This document shows positions 1 to 7,812 of a DNA stretch of 64,000 bases, piece after piece. Source of the DNA: Paenibacillus sp. 1_12 (lineage in GTDB: Bacteria > Bacillota > Bacilli > Paenibacillales > NBRC-103111). The position numbers were made by a program, and so were the translations under genes. The notes beneath the pieces are model-generated. The model was not told the origin of the DNA. It was given only the letters and a program-made list of their open reading frames with translations, and searched no databases. Location of the stretch: contig NZ_FOTE01000003.1 in NCBI RefSeq assembly GCF_900114475.1, positions 1-64,000 of the forward strand, given 5' to 3'. Position 1 is the first letter of the stretch. Each line of letters opens with the position of its first letter.

Positions 1-50
1 ACCTCCCTTTCACGGAGGTAACAGGGGTTCGAGTCCCCTACGGGTCACCA
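1..50 (+). tRNA. tRNA-Glu (UUC), 5' truncated by window edge
   Basis: The window opens inside this gene. A five-pair anticodon stem (CCTCC/GGAGG) around CTTTCAC gives anticodon UUC, followed by a T arm with GGTTCGAGTCC and an encoded CCA end. The D arm and 5' acceptor strand lie outside the window. It heads a tight same-strand tRNA block. Confidence 0.93.
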
Positions 51-56
51 AAGCAA

Positions 57-132
57 GGGCGCTTAGCTCAGCTGGGAGAGCATCTGCCTTACAAGCAGAG
101 GGTCGGCGGTTCGATCCCGTCAGCGCCCACCA
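57..132 (+). tRNA. tRNA-Val (UAC)
   Basis: Acceptor strands GGGCGCT and AGCGCCC pair perfectly. The anticodon loop CTTACAA gives UAC, the T loop is canonical (GGTTCGATCC) and CCA is encoded. Confidence 0.96.
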
Positions 133-149
133 TATTTTTTATAGAATGA

Positions 150-223
<74 letters not shown>

Positions 224-262
224 CTTAAATTTTTCGAAGAGTACTTGCCTTCGAAACAATGT

Positions 263-339
263 GGAGCCGTGGTGTAGTGGCCCAACATGCCTGCCTGTCA
301 CGCAGGAGATCGCGGGTTCGAATCCCGTCGGCTCCGCCA
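263..339 (+). tRNA. tRNA-Asp (GUC)
   Basis: Acceptor GGAGCCG pairs with CGGCTCC. The anticodon loop CTGTCAC gives GUC, the T loop is canonical and CCA is encoded. Confidence 0.96.
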
Positions 340-380
340 CTAATCATTTCCTGTAAGGGAACATGATAACTGCAATAAAA

Positions 381-456
<76 letters not shown>

Positions 457-468
457 TTTTTACTTCTT

Positions 469-544
<76 letters not shown>

Positions 545-600
545 GTACTTTTATATTAAAGCATGATCATTGCTTTAAGGATGTACTGACAATTGAATAT

Positions 601-685
601 GGAGGATTAGTGAAGTGGCTAAACACGGCAGACTGTAAATCTGCTCTCTCTGAGTTCGGTGGTTCGAATCCATCATCCTCCACCA
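601..685 (+). tRNA. tRNA-Tyr (GUA), long variable arm
   Basis: Acceptor GGAGGAT pairs with ATCCTCC. Anticodon loop CTGTAAA gives GUA. The extra length is the class II variable arm expected for bacterial tRNA-Tyr. CCA is encoded. Confidence 0.95.
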
Positions 686-692
686 TTTTTAT

Positions 693-766
693 AGGGGCAT
701 AGTTTAAAGGTAGAACAAAGGTCTCCAAAACCTTTGGTGTGGGTTCAATTCCTGCTGCCCCTGCCA
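693..766 (+). tRNA. tRNA-Trp (CCA)
   Basis: Acceptor AGGGGCA pairs with TGCCCCT. Anticodon loop CTCCAAA gives CCA, and the 3' CCA is encoded. Confidence 0.95.
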
Positions 767-779
767 ATCTTACAACTGT

Positions 780-856
780 GGCGGTCGTGGCGAAGGGGTT
801 AACGCACTGGTCTGTGGCTCCAGCATTCGTGGGTTCAAGTCCCATCGATCGCCCCA
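780..856 (+). tRNA. tRNA-His (GUG)
   Basis: Acceptor GCGGTCG pairs with CGATCGC (one G:U). An extra G at 780 can pair with the discriminator C, as is typical of tRNA-His. Anticodon loop CTGTGGC gives GUG and CCA is encoded. Confidence 0.95.
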
Positions 857-870
857 TTATTTTTTTGTAA

Positions 871-942
871 TGGGGATTAGCCAAGCGGTAAGGCAACGGA
901 CTTTGACTCCGTCATCCCTAGGTTCGAATCCTAGATCCCCAG
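871..942 (+). tRNA. tRNA-Gln (UUG)
   Basis: Acceptor TGGGGAT pairs with ATCCCCA. Anticodon loop CTTTGAC gives UUG. CCA is not encoded. Confidence 0.95.
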
Positions 943-955
943 TATTATTAATTAT

Positions 956-1030
956 GCGGAAGTGGCTCAGCGGTAGAGCATCGCCTTGCCAAGGCGAGGG
1001 TCGCGGGTTCGATTCCCGTCTTCCGCTCCA
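956..1030 (+). tRNA. tRNA-Gly (GCC)
   Basis: Acceptor GCGGAAG pairs with CTTCCGC. Anticodon loop TTGCCAA gives GCC and CCA is encoded. Confidence 0.96.
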
Positions 1031-1042
1031 TAATGCATTATT

Positions 1043-1116
1043 GGCGCCATAGCCAAGTGGTAAGGCAGAGCTCTGCAAAAGCTCTACCCCCAGTTCGAGT
1101 CTGGGTGGCGCCTCCA
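1043..1116 (+). tRNA. tRNA-Cys (GCA)
   Basis: Acceptor GGCGCCA pairs with TGGCGCC. Anticodon loop CTGCAAA gives GCA and CCA is encoded. Confidence 0.96.
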
Positions 1117-1130
1117 TTTTTGAAACACTC

Positions 1131-1216
1131 GCCGGAGTGGCGGAATCGGCAGACGCACAGGACTTAAAATCCTGCGGTAGGTGACTACCGTACCAGTTCA
1201 AGTCTGGTCTTCGGCA
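1131..1216 (+). tRNA. tRNA-Leu (UAA), last of the block
   Basis: Acceptor GCCGGAG pairs with CTTCGGC (one G:U). Anticodon loop CTTAAAA gives UAA. A long variable arm identifies class II. CCA is not encoded. Confidence 0.95.
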
Positions 1217-1221
1217 TACTA

Positions 1222-1259
1222 GTCTTATCAAGGGTTGTAAGCTAAGCCTTTGGTAAGAC
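1222..1259 (+). other. Hairpin just after the last tRNA
   Basis: Arms 1222-1234 and 1247-1259 pair over 13 positions with two G:U pairs and a 12-nt loop. No U tract follows, so it looks more like a processing or stability structure than a terminator. Confidence 0.5.
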
Positions 1260-1276
1260 AAACCTTCAAATTAGGA

Positions 1277-1309
1277 AATCCTGTGTGTTTAAATTAGGTA
1301 CACAGGATT
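1277..1309 (+). other. Second hairpin after the tRNA block
   Basis: Perfect 10-bp inverted repeat AATCCTGTGT / ACACAGGATT with a 13-nt loop. It lies between the first hairpin and the strong terminator and is not followed by a U run. Confidence 0.5.
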
Positions 1310-1317
1310 CACGTATA

Positions 1318-1366
1318 AACCTCTTTACATTATCTGATTTAGTCGGATACTGTAAGGAGGTTTTTT
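1318..1366 (+). terminator. Rho-independent terminator of the tRNA (probably rRNA-tRNA) operon
   Basis: Outer arms 1318-1329 and 1351-1362 pair over 12 positions with one G:U. A nested inner stem TATCTGA/TCGGATA extends the helix to about 19 bp. Six T residues follow. Confidence 0.85.
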
Positions 1367-1368
1367 CA

Positions 1369-1584
1369 TTGGTTATGCATTTAATAAAGGTAATAGCTAG
1401 CTGCACTAGCAACCAAGGAAAAAGCATTTTAAACCAGCGACTTATAGCAATCGCCTGGTATATTTACGTGTCTTTTGAAGAGGGCGTATTTTCCGATAAT
1501 TCATTGAATGGCATAGAGAAATTGGAGTGGGAGAAATCTTGCTCTTATGTTTTATATATAAAGGATTTACCAATAAAATGTTGA
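1369..1584 (+). CDS. Doubtful small ORF after the tRNA terminator
   Basis: The frame is open for about 71 codons from a TTG at 1369, eight bases after a GGAGG that also belongs to the terminator stem. A later ATG at 1375 is in frame. The product has a hydrophobic patch (LIAIAWYIYV) but no recognisable domain. The GGAGG may be only terminator sequence, so this could be spurious. Confidence 0.2.
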   Translation: MVMHLIKVIASCTSNQGKSILNQRLIAIAWYIYVSFEEGVFSDNSLNGIEKLEWEKSCSYVLYIKDLPIKC

Positions 1585-1633
1585 ATTTTGTAAGAAGATA
1601 AAAGTCTGATTTTATAAGAAAAGTGGATTAATC

Positions 1634-2046
1634 ATGAGATATAGCAATATCCTTGAAACAATTAGAAAAAATCCATCCAAACATAATTTTGAAGGATTAT
1701 CAGAGGCCGGACTAAAAAGAGAAATAGTAGAAGGTATTCCTGAAGATTATATTGATTTTTTAAAAGAAGTTGGATATGGAACTGTTAACGACACATATTT
1801 TAGTTTCTACGGCGGTTTAGTTGAAGTAGAGAAAACTATGGCGATCTCTATGAAGAGGATTCACATCTTGAACTAAAGGATATTTTATTGTTTGGTGATA
1901 ATTGTAGTGGAGATGCACTTGGATTTTTAACCACAGATAATTGGTCTATTGTTGAAATATGGCATGATGATGATTTATCAATAAATCTGAGGGATGAAAA
2001 AACTTTTGAAGAATTTGTTATCAGCATGTTTGAAAAATTTCCATAA
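1634..2046 (+). pseudogene. SMI1/KNR4 (SUKH) family protein, frameshifted
   Basis: The first frame opens at ATG 1634 and carries the SUKH-like opening with GIPEDYIDFLKEVGYG, then YFSFYGGLVE. It loses the match after about residue 69. The rest continues in another frame from about 1838 (YGDLYEEDSHLELKDILLFG, then GDALGFLTTDNWSIVEIW) to a stop at 2044-2046. A missing base around 1830-1838 explains both halves. Intact SUKH proteins are often immunity proteins of toxin systems, but no toxin gene is adjacent. DUF4177 follows 23 bp downstream. Confidence 0.75.
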
Positions 2047-2069
2047 ATCATAGAAAAGAGGAAATTTAA

Positions 2070-2270
2070 ATGGAAAAATGGGAGTATACGATAATTAAAT
2101 TTGGTACAGAAGGTTATATGGGTGGAATAGTTGATATTGCATATTTTGAAAATAAGCTGAACATAATGGGAGAAGATGGGTGGGAATTAGTATCAGTTGT
2201 TAGTGCAAATCAACACCATGGAGCCTCAAGGGAGATTGTGAGTGTGTTGAAGAGAAAGAAGCAAACTTAA
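2070..2270 (+). CDS. DUF4177 domain protein
   Basis: A 66-residue cytosolic protein that fits the whole DUF4177 pattern: an opening beta-strand (KWEYTIIKF) and the signature LNIMGEDGWELVSVV at about residues 30-44, ending in a basic tail. The family is small and of unknown function. A GAGG motif precedes the ATG. It sits right behind the broken SUKH gene and may once have been cotranscribed with it. Confidence 0.75.
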   Translation: MEKWEYTIIKFGTEGYMGGIVDIAYFENKLNIMGEDGWELVSVVSANQHHGASREIVSVLKRKKQT

Positions 2271-2296
2271 GGTCAATTTTAAATGGAGATGGATTA

Positions 2297-2371
2297 GTGA
2301 AGTTAAATACGAAACAAAGATTACTGCTTGCTTTGTATACTGAATATCAAACCTTTGTGTACTTAAAGTAA
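2297..2371 (+). pseudogene. Short remnant frame before YolD
   Basis: A GTG start seven bases after GGAGAT opens a 24-codon frame (VKLNTKQRLLLALYTEYQ and a few more). It reads like the first part of a longer conserved small protein, but I cannot name the family. It stops early and looks truncated. Confidence 0.3.
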
Positions 2372-2404
2372 TAGCTGTAGTAGTATACAGAACTCAAAGC
2401 GATG

Positions 2405-2457
2405 AAAAAACTCCTTTTCAACACTTGTACTCAATAAGTGTGCAATGGGAGTTTTTT
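2405..2457. terminator. Bidirectional terminator
   Basis: Perfect 10-bp arms AAAAAACTCC / GGAGTTTTTT enclose a smaller CACTT/AAGTG stem. The A and T runs would serve both strands. The remainder of 2272-2718 shows no supportable gene beyond the short remnant. Confidence 0.75.
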
Positions 2458-2718
2458 AATGGCCAGATTATGAAAATTAGGAGTGTTGCAACCGATTAGT
2501 CTATCCAAGTCAGTAGTATTGCACCTAAGAACAGCATAAAGAATCTCAAAATGGTGATATGCATTCTACCACATTGTCATGAGCATACTTATACCCTCTA
2601 AACAGAATAACTACATGTGCTAATTCAAATGAAAAATAAATAAACAATGATGATATTGCATTTTGACCCTCACAACTTTATAATTAGGGAACAAATGTTC
2701 TCATATAGGAGTGGTGAA

Positions 2719-3075
2719 ATGAACGTGAACAACCTTATGCCCAATGCAAATGTCCTTCATGACTCAGCATACATGATCTTACCTGAACACCATATAACGT
2801 TGTCAGAGCACCATAATAATCTCATTAAGAGGATTCGGCCAGAAAATGATAAACATGCATTAGATTCACTTATACGAACTTTAGCAGTGGCAATGTTTAC
2901 TGAGAGGGAAACCGTTGTTACTGTTTGGAGCGATTACGAAGATCAGATGTTCAGAGGTAAGATAACGAAGCTGGATAAAGTACATAAAACGATTAGAATA
3001 GAAAATGAAGAAGAATACGCTTGGGTTCCAATTGAAGATGTGACTAACATGGAGATTGTAATTGATGCACTTTAG
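2719..3075 (+). CDS. YolD-like family protein
   Basis: The start is the ATG at 2719 because AGGAG lies seven bases upstream; the earlier in-frame ATG at 2647 has no such site. The 118-residue product follows the YolD pattern: MILPEHHITLSEH near the N terminus, a helical middle, then a small beta-domain (TVVTVWSDYEDQMFRGKITK) and a closing IPF-like strand (WVPIEDVTNMEI). YolD proteins usually sit next to a Y-family polymerase (UvrX/DinB-like) in SOS-linked pairs. No polymerase is visible here, so this is an orphan. Confidence 0.65.
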   Translation: MNVNNLMPNANVLHDSAYMILPEHHITLSEHHNNLIKRIRPENDKHALDSLIRTLAVAMFTERETVVTVWSDYEDQMFRGKITKLDKVHKTIRIENEEEYAWVPIEDVTNMEIVIDAL

Positions 3076-3210
3076 GAGTTCGTGGTTGGTCAAAGTATAG
3101 TCATTGACTATTCGGCAAGGAGAGCAAGATTTTATAAAAGAGATTTACAAGGGAACATTTGTACGCTAATATTAAATTGGATTAATAATCCACTATTGGG
3201 AGATGATGAA

Positions 3211-3636
3211 ATGTCTGATCAACATGAAGAATTCAATTCACAAGTTATTAATGGAAAAACAGTGCTTAAGGCTGGAAATGCTGACATTTCGGGTTCCCAA
3301 TTCATTTGTATCAAATCAGAAAAACTTTATTTTGAAAATGTTACTCTAGCAGGTACAAAGATAACGGACGCTAACCTTAGTGATCTTGAAATTAATGGTG
3401 CACAAATTGGGGGTGCGTACATCCACAACATTGGTATGCCGCCGCAAGGTCACCCTGCTTTTATCCTAAATGAAAAACAACGGGCGGTTAGATTTGAAAA
3501 TTGTGATCTAAACCATAGCACAATTACCAACTGTGATTTGTCTAATGTTGAGATAAATGATTGTAATATATCTGGATTAAAAATTAACGGTATCTTGGTT
3601 GAGCAGTTGTTAACTAAATATGCAGAAAGTATGTAA
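3211..3636 (+). CDS. Pentapeptide-repeat-like protein
   Basis: The start is ATG 3211, preceded by GGGAGATGATGAA; the longer frame from 3082 lacks a ribosome site. The product is 141 residues without signal peptide. Short repeats with a residue at every fifth position (AGTKITDANLSDLEINGAQI, then NHSTITNCDLSNVEINDCNI) suggest a right-handed quadrilateral beta-helix. A central segment GMPPQGHPAFILNEKQRAVRFEN recalls a small Bacillales group of such proteins. Function unknown. Confidence 0.65.
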   Translation: MSDQHEEFNSQVINGKTVLKAGNADISGSQFICIKSEKLYFENVTLAGTKITDANLSDLEINGAQIGGAYIHNIGMPPQGHPAFILNEKQRAVRFENCDLNHSTITNCDLSNVEINDCNISGLKINGILVEQLLTKYAESM

Positions 3637-3662
3637 TCATCTTAGCTATGGTTATCAAATAG

Positions 3663-3703
3663 AAGCACCACCAATCGTTACGAGCGTTTGGATAGGTGCT
3701 TTT
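3663..3703 (+). terminator. Terminator after the pentapeptide-like gene
   Basis: Arms AAGCACC / GGTGCTT with an inner CCAATCG/GCGTTTGG stem, followed by TTT. Confidence 0.7.
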
Positions 3704-3761
3704 GTTGTTATCCAATCTTTTTGAAAGAGCAATTCATTTAACCATTTAAAGGGGATATAGT

Positions 3762-4295
3762 ATGTATAATGATACAGCCTTATTGATTATAGACGTTCAA
3801 GCTGGGATGTTCTCCGAATCTCCACCTGTTCATCAAGGTGAATTACTTATAAGTACAATAAATAAACTTATAAGAAAAGCAAGAGATGCTGATATTCAAA
3901 TAGTTTATGTTCAGCATAATGAATCCAAAGGTAAACTACTCGAACATGGTGCAAAAGGGTGGGAAATTCATCCTGAAATTGCTCCATCCGAACAAGATGT
4001 TAAAATTCAAAAATACACACCTGATTCATTTCATAATACGAATCTTCAAGCTGAACTAGATTTACGAGAAATAAAAAAGCTATATATTACTGGAATCCAA
4101 TCAGAAGTGTGTGTGGATACCACTTGTAGACGTGCATTTAGTTTGGGATATGAAGTAACGCTTATTAAAGATGCGCATAGTACATGGGATACCAATATTT
4201 TAAATGCAGTGCAAATAATTGAACACCATAATAGTGTTTTGACATGGTTTGCAAAATTAACAAATTCATCGGATATTCACTGGCTAGCTAAATAA
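3762..4295 (+). CDS. Isochorismatase-family cysteine hydrolase
   Basis: A 177-residue cytosolic alpha/beta hydrolase of the isochorismatase/nicotinamidase superfamily. The catalytic triad is visible: Asp11 in LLIIDVQ, Lys84 in KIQKYTPDSF and Cys117 in TGIQSEVCVDTT. A GGGGATATAGT ribosome site precedes the ATG. The substrate cannot be told from sequence; relatives hydrolyse amides or isochorismate-like esters. Monocistronic. It is followed at 4314 by a copy of the dispersed junction motif. The second family member in this window (47622) has lost the cysteine. Confidence 0.85.
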   Translation: MYNDTALLIIDVQAGMFSESPPVHQGELLISTINKLIRKARDADIQIVYVQHNESKGKLLEHGAKGWEIHPEIAPSEQDVKIQKYTPDSFHNTNLQAELDLREIKKLYITGIQSEVCVDTTCRRAFSLGYEVTLIKDAHSTWDTNILNAVQIIEHHNSVLTWFAKLTNSSDIHWLAK

Positions 4296-4313
4296 AACAA
4301 GGATTGTATATAA

Positions 4314-4330
4314 CAAACGAGCAGTTATCC
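4314..4330 (+). repeat. Junction motif copy (empty-site form)
   Basis: CAAACGAGCAGTTATCC differs by three bases from the copy at 39443 (CTAACGAGCAGTTATGG). It lies 18 bp after the isochorismatase stop, at the boundary to a decayed segment. Confidence 0.5.
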
Positions 4331-4428
4331 AGAATATTAAGAAAAATAATGAGCGAAACAGGTCCTTGGAGAGATTGGGAAATGCTGGGGGTCAGGTTGA
4401 AGAAGGTGAAATCGCTTTGTTTAAATGA
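4331..4428 (+). pseudogene. Possible NUDIX hydrolase remnant
   Basis: The frame ending at the TGA 4426-4428 reads GGQVEEGE, the start of a NUDIX box, preceded by a degenerate stretch. Nothing downstream continues the box in the same frame. Short and uncertain. Confidence 0.3.
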
Positions 4429-4639
4429 AGAGCATCATCCATTTTATATTGAGTTTTGACTATGTTATTCCGAAAATGGAGGACGAAAGTTTATACCGAG
4501 AAGGGCTACTAAGTGGCAGCCTTTCTCTCGGCAGGCAGCATAGATGAATAACATTCGAAAACAAACAAGTCCAGAATGTATGCGAATATTTCCAGAAAAT
4601 AACGTCATTGTGTTTAACATAAAAGGAGGCTTTAAATTA

Positions 4640-4861
4640 TTGAAAAAACTAGTATGGGTTGTTCCATTCGTCGGGTTGTATGTTGTTTATGAAGGAATTG
4701 TAGTCTTGTTAACCCAGGGTCGTGGGGAATCCATATATGAACTCGGAATGCTTATACCCGCCACGACTCCCTCACTTATGACACACGGTTCTATATTTGT
4801 TCTTGCAGGTATAGCTCTAATTTGTGCTCCTTTTATATTAAGAAAACTTGGATCAATATAG
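4640..4861 (+). CDS. Small membrane protein, two predicted helices
   Basis: AAAAGGAGG at 4621-4629 points to the TTG at 4640 as start, giving about 73 residues; an upstream in-frame ATG at 4544 has no ribosome site. Two hydrophobic segments are visible (VWVVPFVGLYVVYEGIVVLL and IFVLAGIALICAPFILRKLG) joined by a polar loop. No family recognised. It lies alone between two junction-motif copies (4314 and 4875), like a one-gene cassette. Confidence 0.5.
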   Translation: MKKLVWVVPFVGLYVVYEGIVVLLTQGRGESIYELGMLIPATTPSLMTHGSIFVLAGIALICAPFILRKLGSI

Positions 4862-4874
4862 CGGCTTCATTGAA

Positions 4875-4891
4875 CTAACAGAAAACGCTAG
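4875..4891 (+). repeat. Junction motif copy, left-end form
   Basis: CTAACAGAAAACGCTAG matches the left ends of the recombinase elements at 35691 and 57631 and is followed by the same type of leader hairpin. Confidence 0.55.
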
Positions 4892-4908
4892 TCCAATACA
4901 ATTGAGTA

Positions 4909-5004
4909 AAACCTCCCAGTAGTTGCAAACCTAGATTTATAGGATGAATGGGAGGTTTAAATATGAATTTGAATGAATTCAGATCGATTAAGCAAGCAGT
5001 CTAG
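4909..5004 (+). promoter_or_regulatory. SD-sequestering leader and truncated ORF (divergent copy D)
   Basis: AAACCTCCC (4909-4917) pairs perfectly with GGGAGGTTT (4950-4958), which holds the Shine-Dalgarno of an ATG at 4963. That frame stops after 13 codons (MNLNEFRSIKQAV). The layout matches the leaders of recombinase copies A-C, but neither the stem sequence nor the encoded start is the same. Confidence 0.5.
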
Positions 5005-5084
5005 GGTATCGTATACGATGTATACGTTCTCTGTTTCGCTTTGCATACGAAGAGTGGTAGATGCGTTTTCATGACCGATAAGTC

Positions 5085-5459
5085 ACGTACTTCCCGATGA
5101 CTTGGGATTACTGCCAATCTTTAGGATTAACGACCAATTGGACCGAAAATGGTGTGTTTGAGATTCAAAACCCAGGAACTGAAATGACAGAAATAAAACA
5201 GGACCTATCCGGTAATAACCTTAGCAGCGGTAGCTTCTCAGCTTTATTTCCTTCTTATCCCACTAAGGTAAACGGAGAAATCATAGACAACAGTGCTGAG
5301 GGCTGCCCCATATTGAATTTCAGGGACATTACTTACTTTCCGATGACATGGCGTTATGCCCATGATGCTTTTAACTTGACTATTAAATTTTCCACGGGGG
5401 GCGGTCTCGATATCCGAAAAGAGGGGGCTCCGATGACCCACCGACCTGGAAAATATTGA
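5085..5459 (+). pseudogene. Stalk-domain (Cu amine oxidase N-like) fragment, 5' truncated
   Basis: The frame begins with TYFPMTWDYCQSLGL and later repeats the same signature (NFRDITYFPMTWRYAHDAF), typical of Paenibacillus stalk-domain proteins that carry several such motifs. An in-frame TAA just upstream and the lack of a signal peptide or ribosome site show that the 5' part is gone. The stop is at 5457-5459, one base before MITE copy 1. Confidence 0.65.
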
Positions 5460-5460
5460 A

Positions 5461-5664
5461 CTATATAAAATGAACAAAAGAAACACACAGCCCGAGCGGA
5501 GAAAGCGGACCCTTCTGGAGAAACGAAGTGTTCGCCTTTGCAGACGGATTCTTACCCCTATGGGGGCTAAGAATCGAAAGAATCTGGCTGCAACAGCGAT
5601 TGGAAGAGGGGTCTGCTTTCGCAGCGCCTCTCTGCTGTCATGATGTTTAGTTCATCTTATATAG
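5461..5664 (+). mobile_element. MITE copy 1 (about 204 bp)
   Basis: Termini CTATATAAAATGAAC and, inverted, CTATATAAGATGAAC. The interior is shared with copies at 8833, 29826 and 45089 and contains an internal inverted repeat (GATTCTTACCCC / GGGGCTAAGAATC). No coding potential. It abuts the stop codon of the stalk fragment. Confidence 0.8.
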
Positions 5665-5822
5665 TAGTCTATCCTAAGCCATACCATATAAAAGCGGTAG
5701 TTTTAAAACTTAATTTTCTTGTTATAGGCTGCCGATGCATGCATAAAATTGCTTAGCCTACAGCTTATTTGGGATCAATAATTGCGGCCTAAAACTCATT
5801 ATTATCTCTGTACAGCGACGCA

Positions 5823-6293
5823 TCAAACGTTCCCAATGAGTCGTGAGTATAGGATGTAATCGACGGCAGCCGGTTCGAACCCGCCCGTACTGAGAGCGGC
5901 GTTGACCTGACCGCGGTGGTATTGGCCGTGTAGGGCGACATGCGTCAAGATGTCCCGCGCGGTCGTCTCGAACGGTATTCCTGCCTGGCTGCGATACGCG
6001 ATAGGATCGTTCAGCCGATCTTCAGGAAGGGCGTCTAGCCAAGCCCGGAAGCCGCTTCCGTTTGCCTCGATCAGCTCGGCACAGGCGGCAGGATCCGCGT
6101 TATCTGCCCATAGTACGAGAGCCTCGCTGCTCTCGCCGTGCAGTCGGGTCAGCCAGATGCGTTCTGCTAGGAGCAAGTGCAGGAACAGTGCTGTTGCCTT
6201 GCCGGCTTCTTCCTCCGTAGCGGCCCGCAGCGCCTCCAGCAGCCGGCGGTTCGCCCAATCCATGTGCGCGAATAAGTTTTGAATCGTTTGCAT
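5823..6293 (-). CDS. DinB-family protein
   Basis: The start at 6293 is chosen because GGAGG lies eight bases upstream; the longer frame adds 15 residues without support. The 156-residue four-helix protein fits the DinB/YfiT-like fold. Three candidate metal-binding histidines are present: H10 in NLFAHMDWANRRLL, one in FLHLLLAERIWL, and HVALHGQYHRGQ near residues 120-130. Members are metal-dependent transferase-like proteins, some using bacillithiol; the substrate is unknown. Convergent with nothing nearby; no operon partner. Confidence 0.8.
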   Translation of the reverse strand: MQTIQNLFAHMDWANRRLLEALRAATEEEAGKATALFLHLLLAERIWLTRLHGESSEALVLWADNADPAACAELIEANGSGFRAWLDALPEDRLNDPIAYRSQAGIPFETTARDILTHVALHGQYHRGQVNAALSTGGFEPAAVDYILYSRLIGNV

Positions 6294-6438
6294 AACGTTT
6301 CGACCTCCATCGTCCCAAGGATTCTTATCTCGTTCCATTCCATCGTATCACGCACGAGCTTGATGAAACAATTAGTATCCCAAGAAGCTCTTACGCACTG
6401 CAAAGCAGCAAGAATACAAGGGGTACTTCAGTACGTAC

Positions 6439-7812
6439 TTATTCAAATTTTAGCGGTAGTCTCCATGGGCCTTTGATCAAGTAGTGGGGTTCGGCCAGTG
6501 AAAATCGAAGCAACGTTTCACCAGGCTTCGTTTCAAGCTGGAGCGTCTTCATCACGGCAGACGTCTTATTGACGTTCTCCCAACTGAACGAATTATTAAA
6601 TTTCGAACCTGGATAACGAATCAAAAAGTATTGCAATCCCCTCGGCTTCGACGGATCAAATTGTATGTCGACGTCAAGGATGACGGTTGTGTCGCTAGTA
6701 CGCTTGATGCGGGTAAAGCGGACAGGGAAGCCACTGACTTCAGCCGGAACCTCTATGGTACGTTCAACGCCAACATCCGGGAGAAGTATAGAGACTTCTT
6801 TGGAGATTGCTTCCCGGTCGGATACTTCGATGAAGGGAACGACAACCGTATATGGTAGCACCCCGCCTATGGGCGTTTCGTGAAATCGAAAATCGGACGG
6901 ATACGTCAGTGTCTCGGACTTGACCAGTTCCGCTTTCGTGCCATCCGCGTCCTCGACGTACAAGCCAGTATCTTCCACAAGTGGGGATACACCGTAGGAT
7001 TGAACGGTAAGGCTTTGTTGAGGAAGCTTAGAGATAAGTTGAACGCGGACGATTCCATCATCGACTCTAGTTGGGAATGCTGTAATCCTTACGTCCTGTT
7101 GTTCGGAGCTTGAGCCGAGATGCTCGAGGTCGTCAGCCGTTTTCGGCAGATCTAGCTTTAATGGACCAATGGTTGTACCGTTGATGTATAAAGTGATCGT
7201 ATCGGAGACAGGCACATGTGTGCCTCTTGTAGGAATATAATTGCCGTACCAGTCTCCAGAAGAGGCTAGCGTAGAATAAGTGAATGTGTATTTCCGACCG
7301 CTAATTTCCGCTTTGAATTCCTTTACCGCTGCCGTCTGTTCGCCGCGCAGCGTAATCGTTGCGAAGTTCGACTCCAATGCGATGCCGTCGACGGTCAGCC
7401 TTCCGACACCGATCTCCTGCACGTAAGGCTTCTCCAGCACGTACGTCAGTTGTGTAAGATCGCCTTCACGTACCATGCCAAAGCCGGGGAGGAATCTTAG
7501 AACCTTGTTCAGTTCAGCCTGCACTGAAGGTGTGGAGCCTACCTCAACCGCAACAAGTAGAAAGGCGATTACGGCTGCCACGACGGCAATGCGTCGGCGT
7601 CGGGACGAATGGACAGTGGGCAATGGGGATGTATCAACCTTTTCAAGCTGTAACTTTGAGATCGTGCGAGCCTTAATACGTTGGATTGAGGCGGCTTCCC
7701 TCTCGGTTAAAGGTTGGGATGTGTACGCGGACGATCCAATCAGTTCCAATTCTGCTTTTTCCGCGTCGAGTTGGTCGATCAACTCAAAAATGATCTTTTC
7801 TTCATCTTCCAT
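6439..7812 (-). CDS. Probable anti-sigma factor, membrane anchored
   Basis: A 457-residue protein with a cytosolic N-terminal segment of about 72 residues, one membrane helix (RIAVVAAVIAFLLVAVEV, about 73-90) and a large beta-rich outside part. The start overlaps the upstream ECF sigma gene by 11 bp, the usual sigma/anti-sigma arrangement. The region after the helix (ELNKVLRFLPGFGMVREGDL) resembles Paenibacillus anti-sigma proteins of the DUF4179 kind. Inferred role: hold the sigma factor inactive at the membrane until an envelope signal arrives. Confidence 0.65.
   Translation of the reverse strand: MEDEEKIIFELIDQLDAEKAELELIGSSAYTSQPLTEREAASIQRIKARTISKLQLEKVDTSPLPTVHSSRRRRIAVVAAVIAFLLVAVEVGSTPSVQAELNKVLRFLPGFGMVREGDLTQLTYVLEKPYVQEIGVGRLTVDGIALESNFATITLRGEQTAAVKEFKAEISGRKYTFTYSTLASSGDWYGNYIPTRGTHVPVSDTITLYINGTTIGPLKLDLPKTADDLEHLGSSSEQQDVRITAFPTRVDDGIVRVQLISKLPQQSLTVQSYGVSPLVEDTGLYVEDADGTKAELVKSETLTYPSDFRFHETPIGGVLPYTVVVPFIEVSDREAISKEVSILLPDVGVERTIEVPAEVSGFPVRFTRIKRTSDTTVILDVDIQFDPSKPRGLQYFLIRYPGSKFNNSFSWENVNKTSAVMKTLQLETKPGETLLRFSLAEPHYLIKGPWRLPLKFE

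Noticed and set aside
1285-1368. Upstream part of the frame 1285-1584
   Set aside because: It runs through the second hairpin and the terminator, so it would not be translated.
3082-3210. N-terminal extension of the pentapeptide-like frame
   Set aside because: No ribosome site, while ATG 3211 has a good one.
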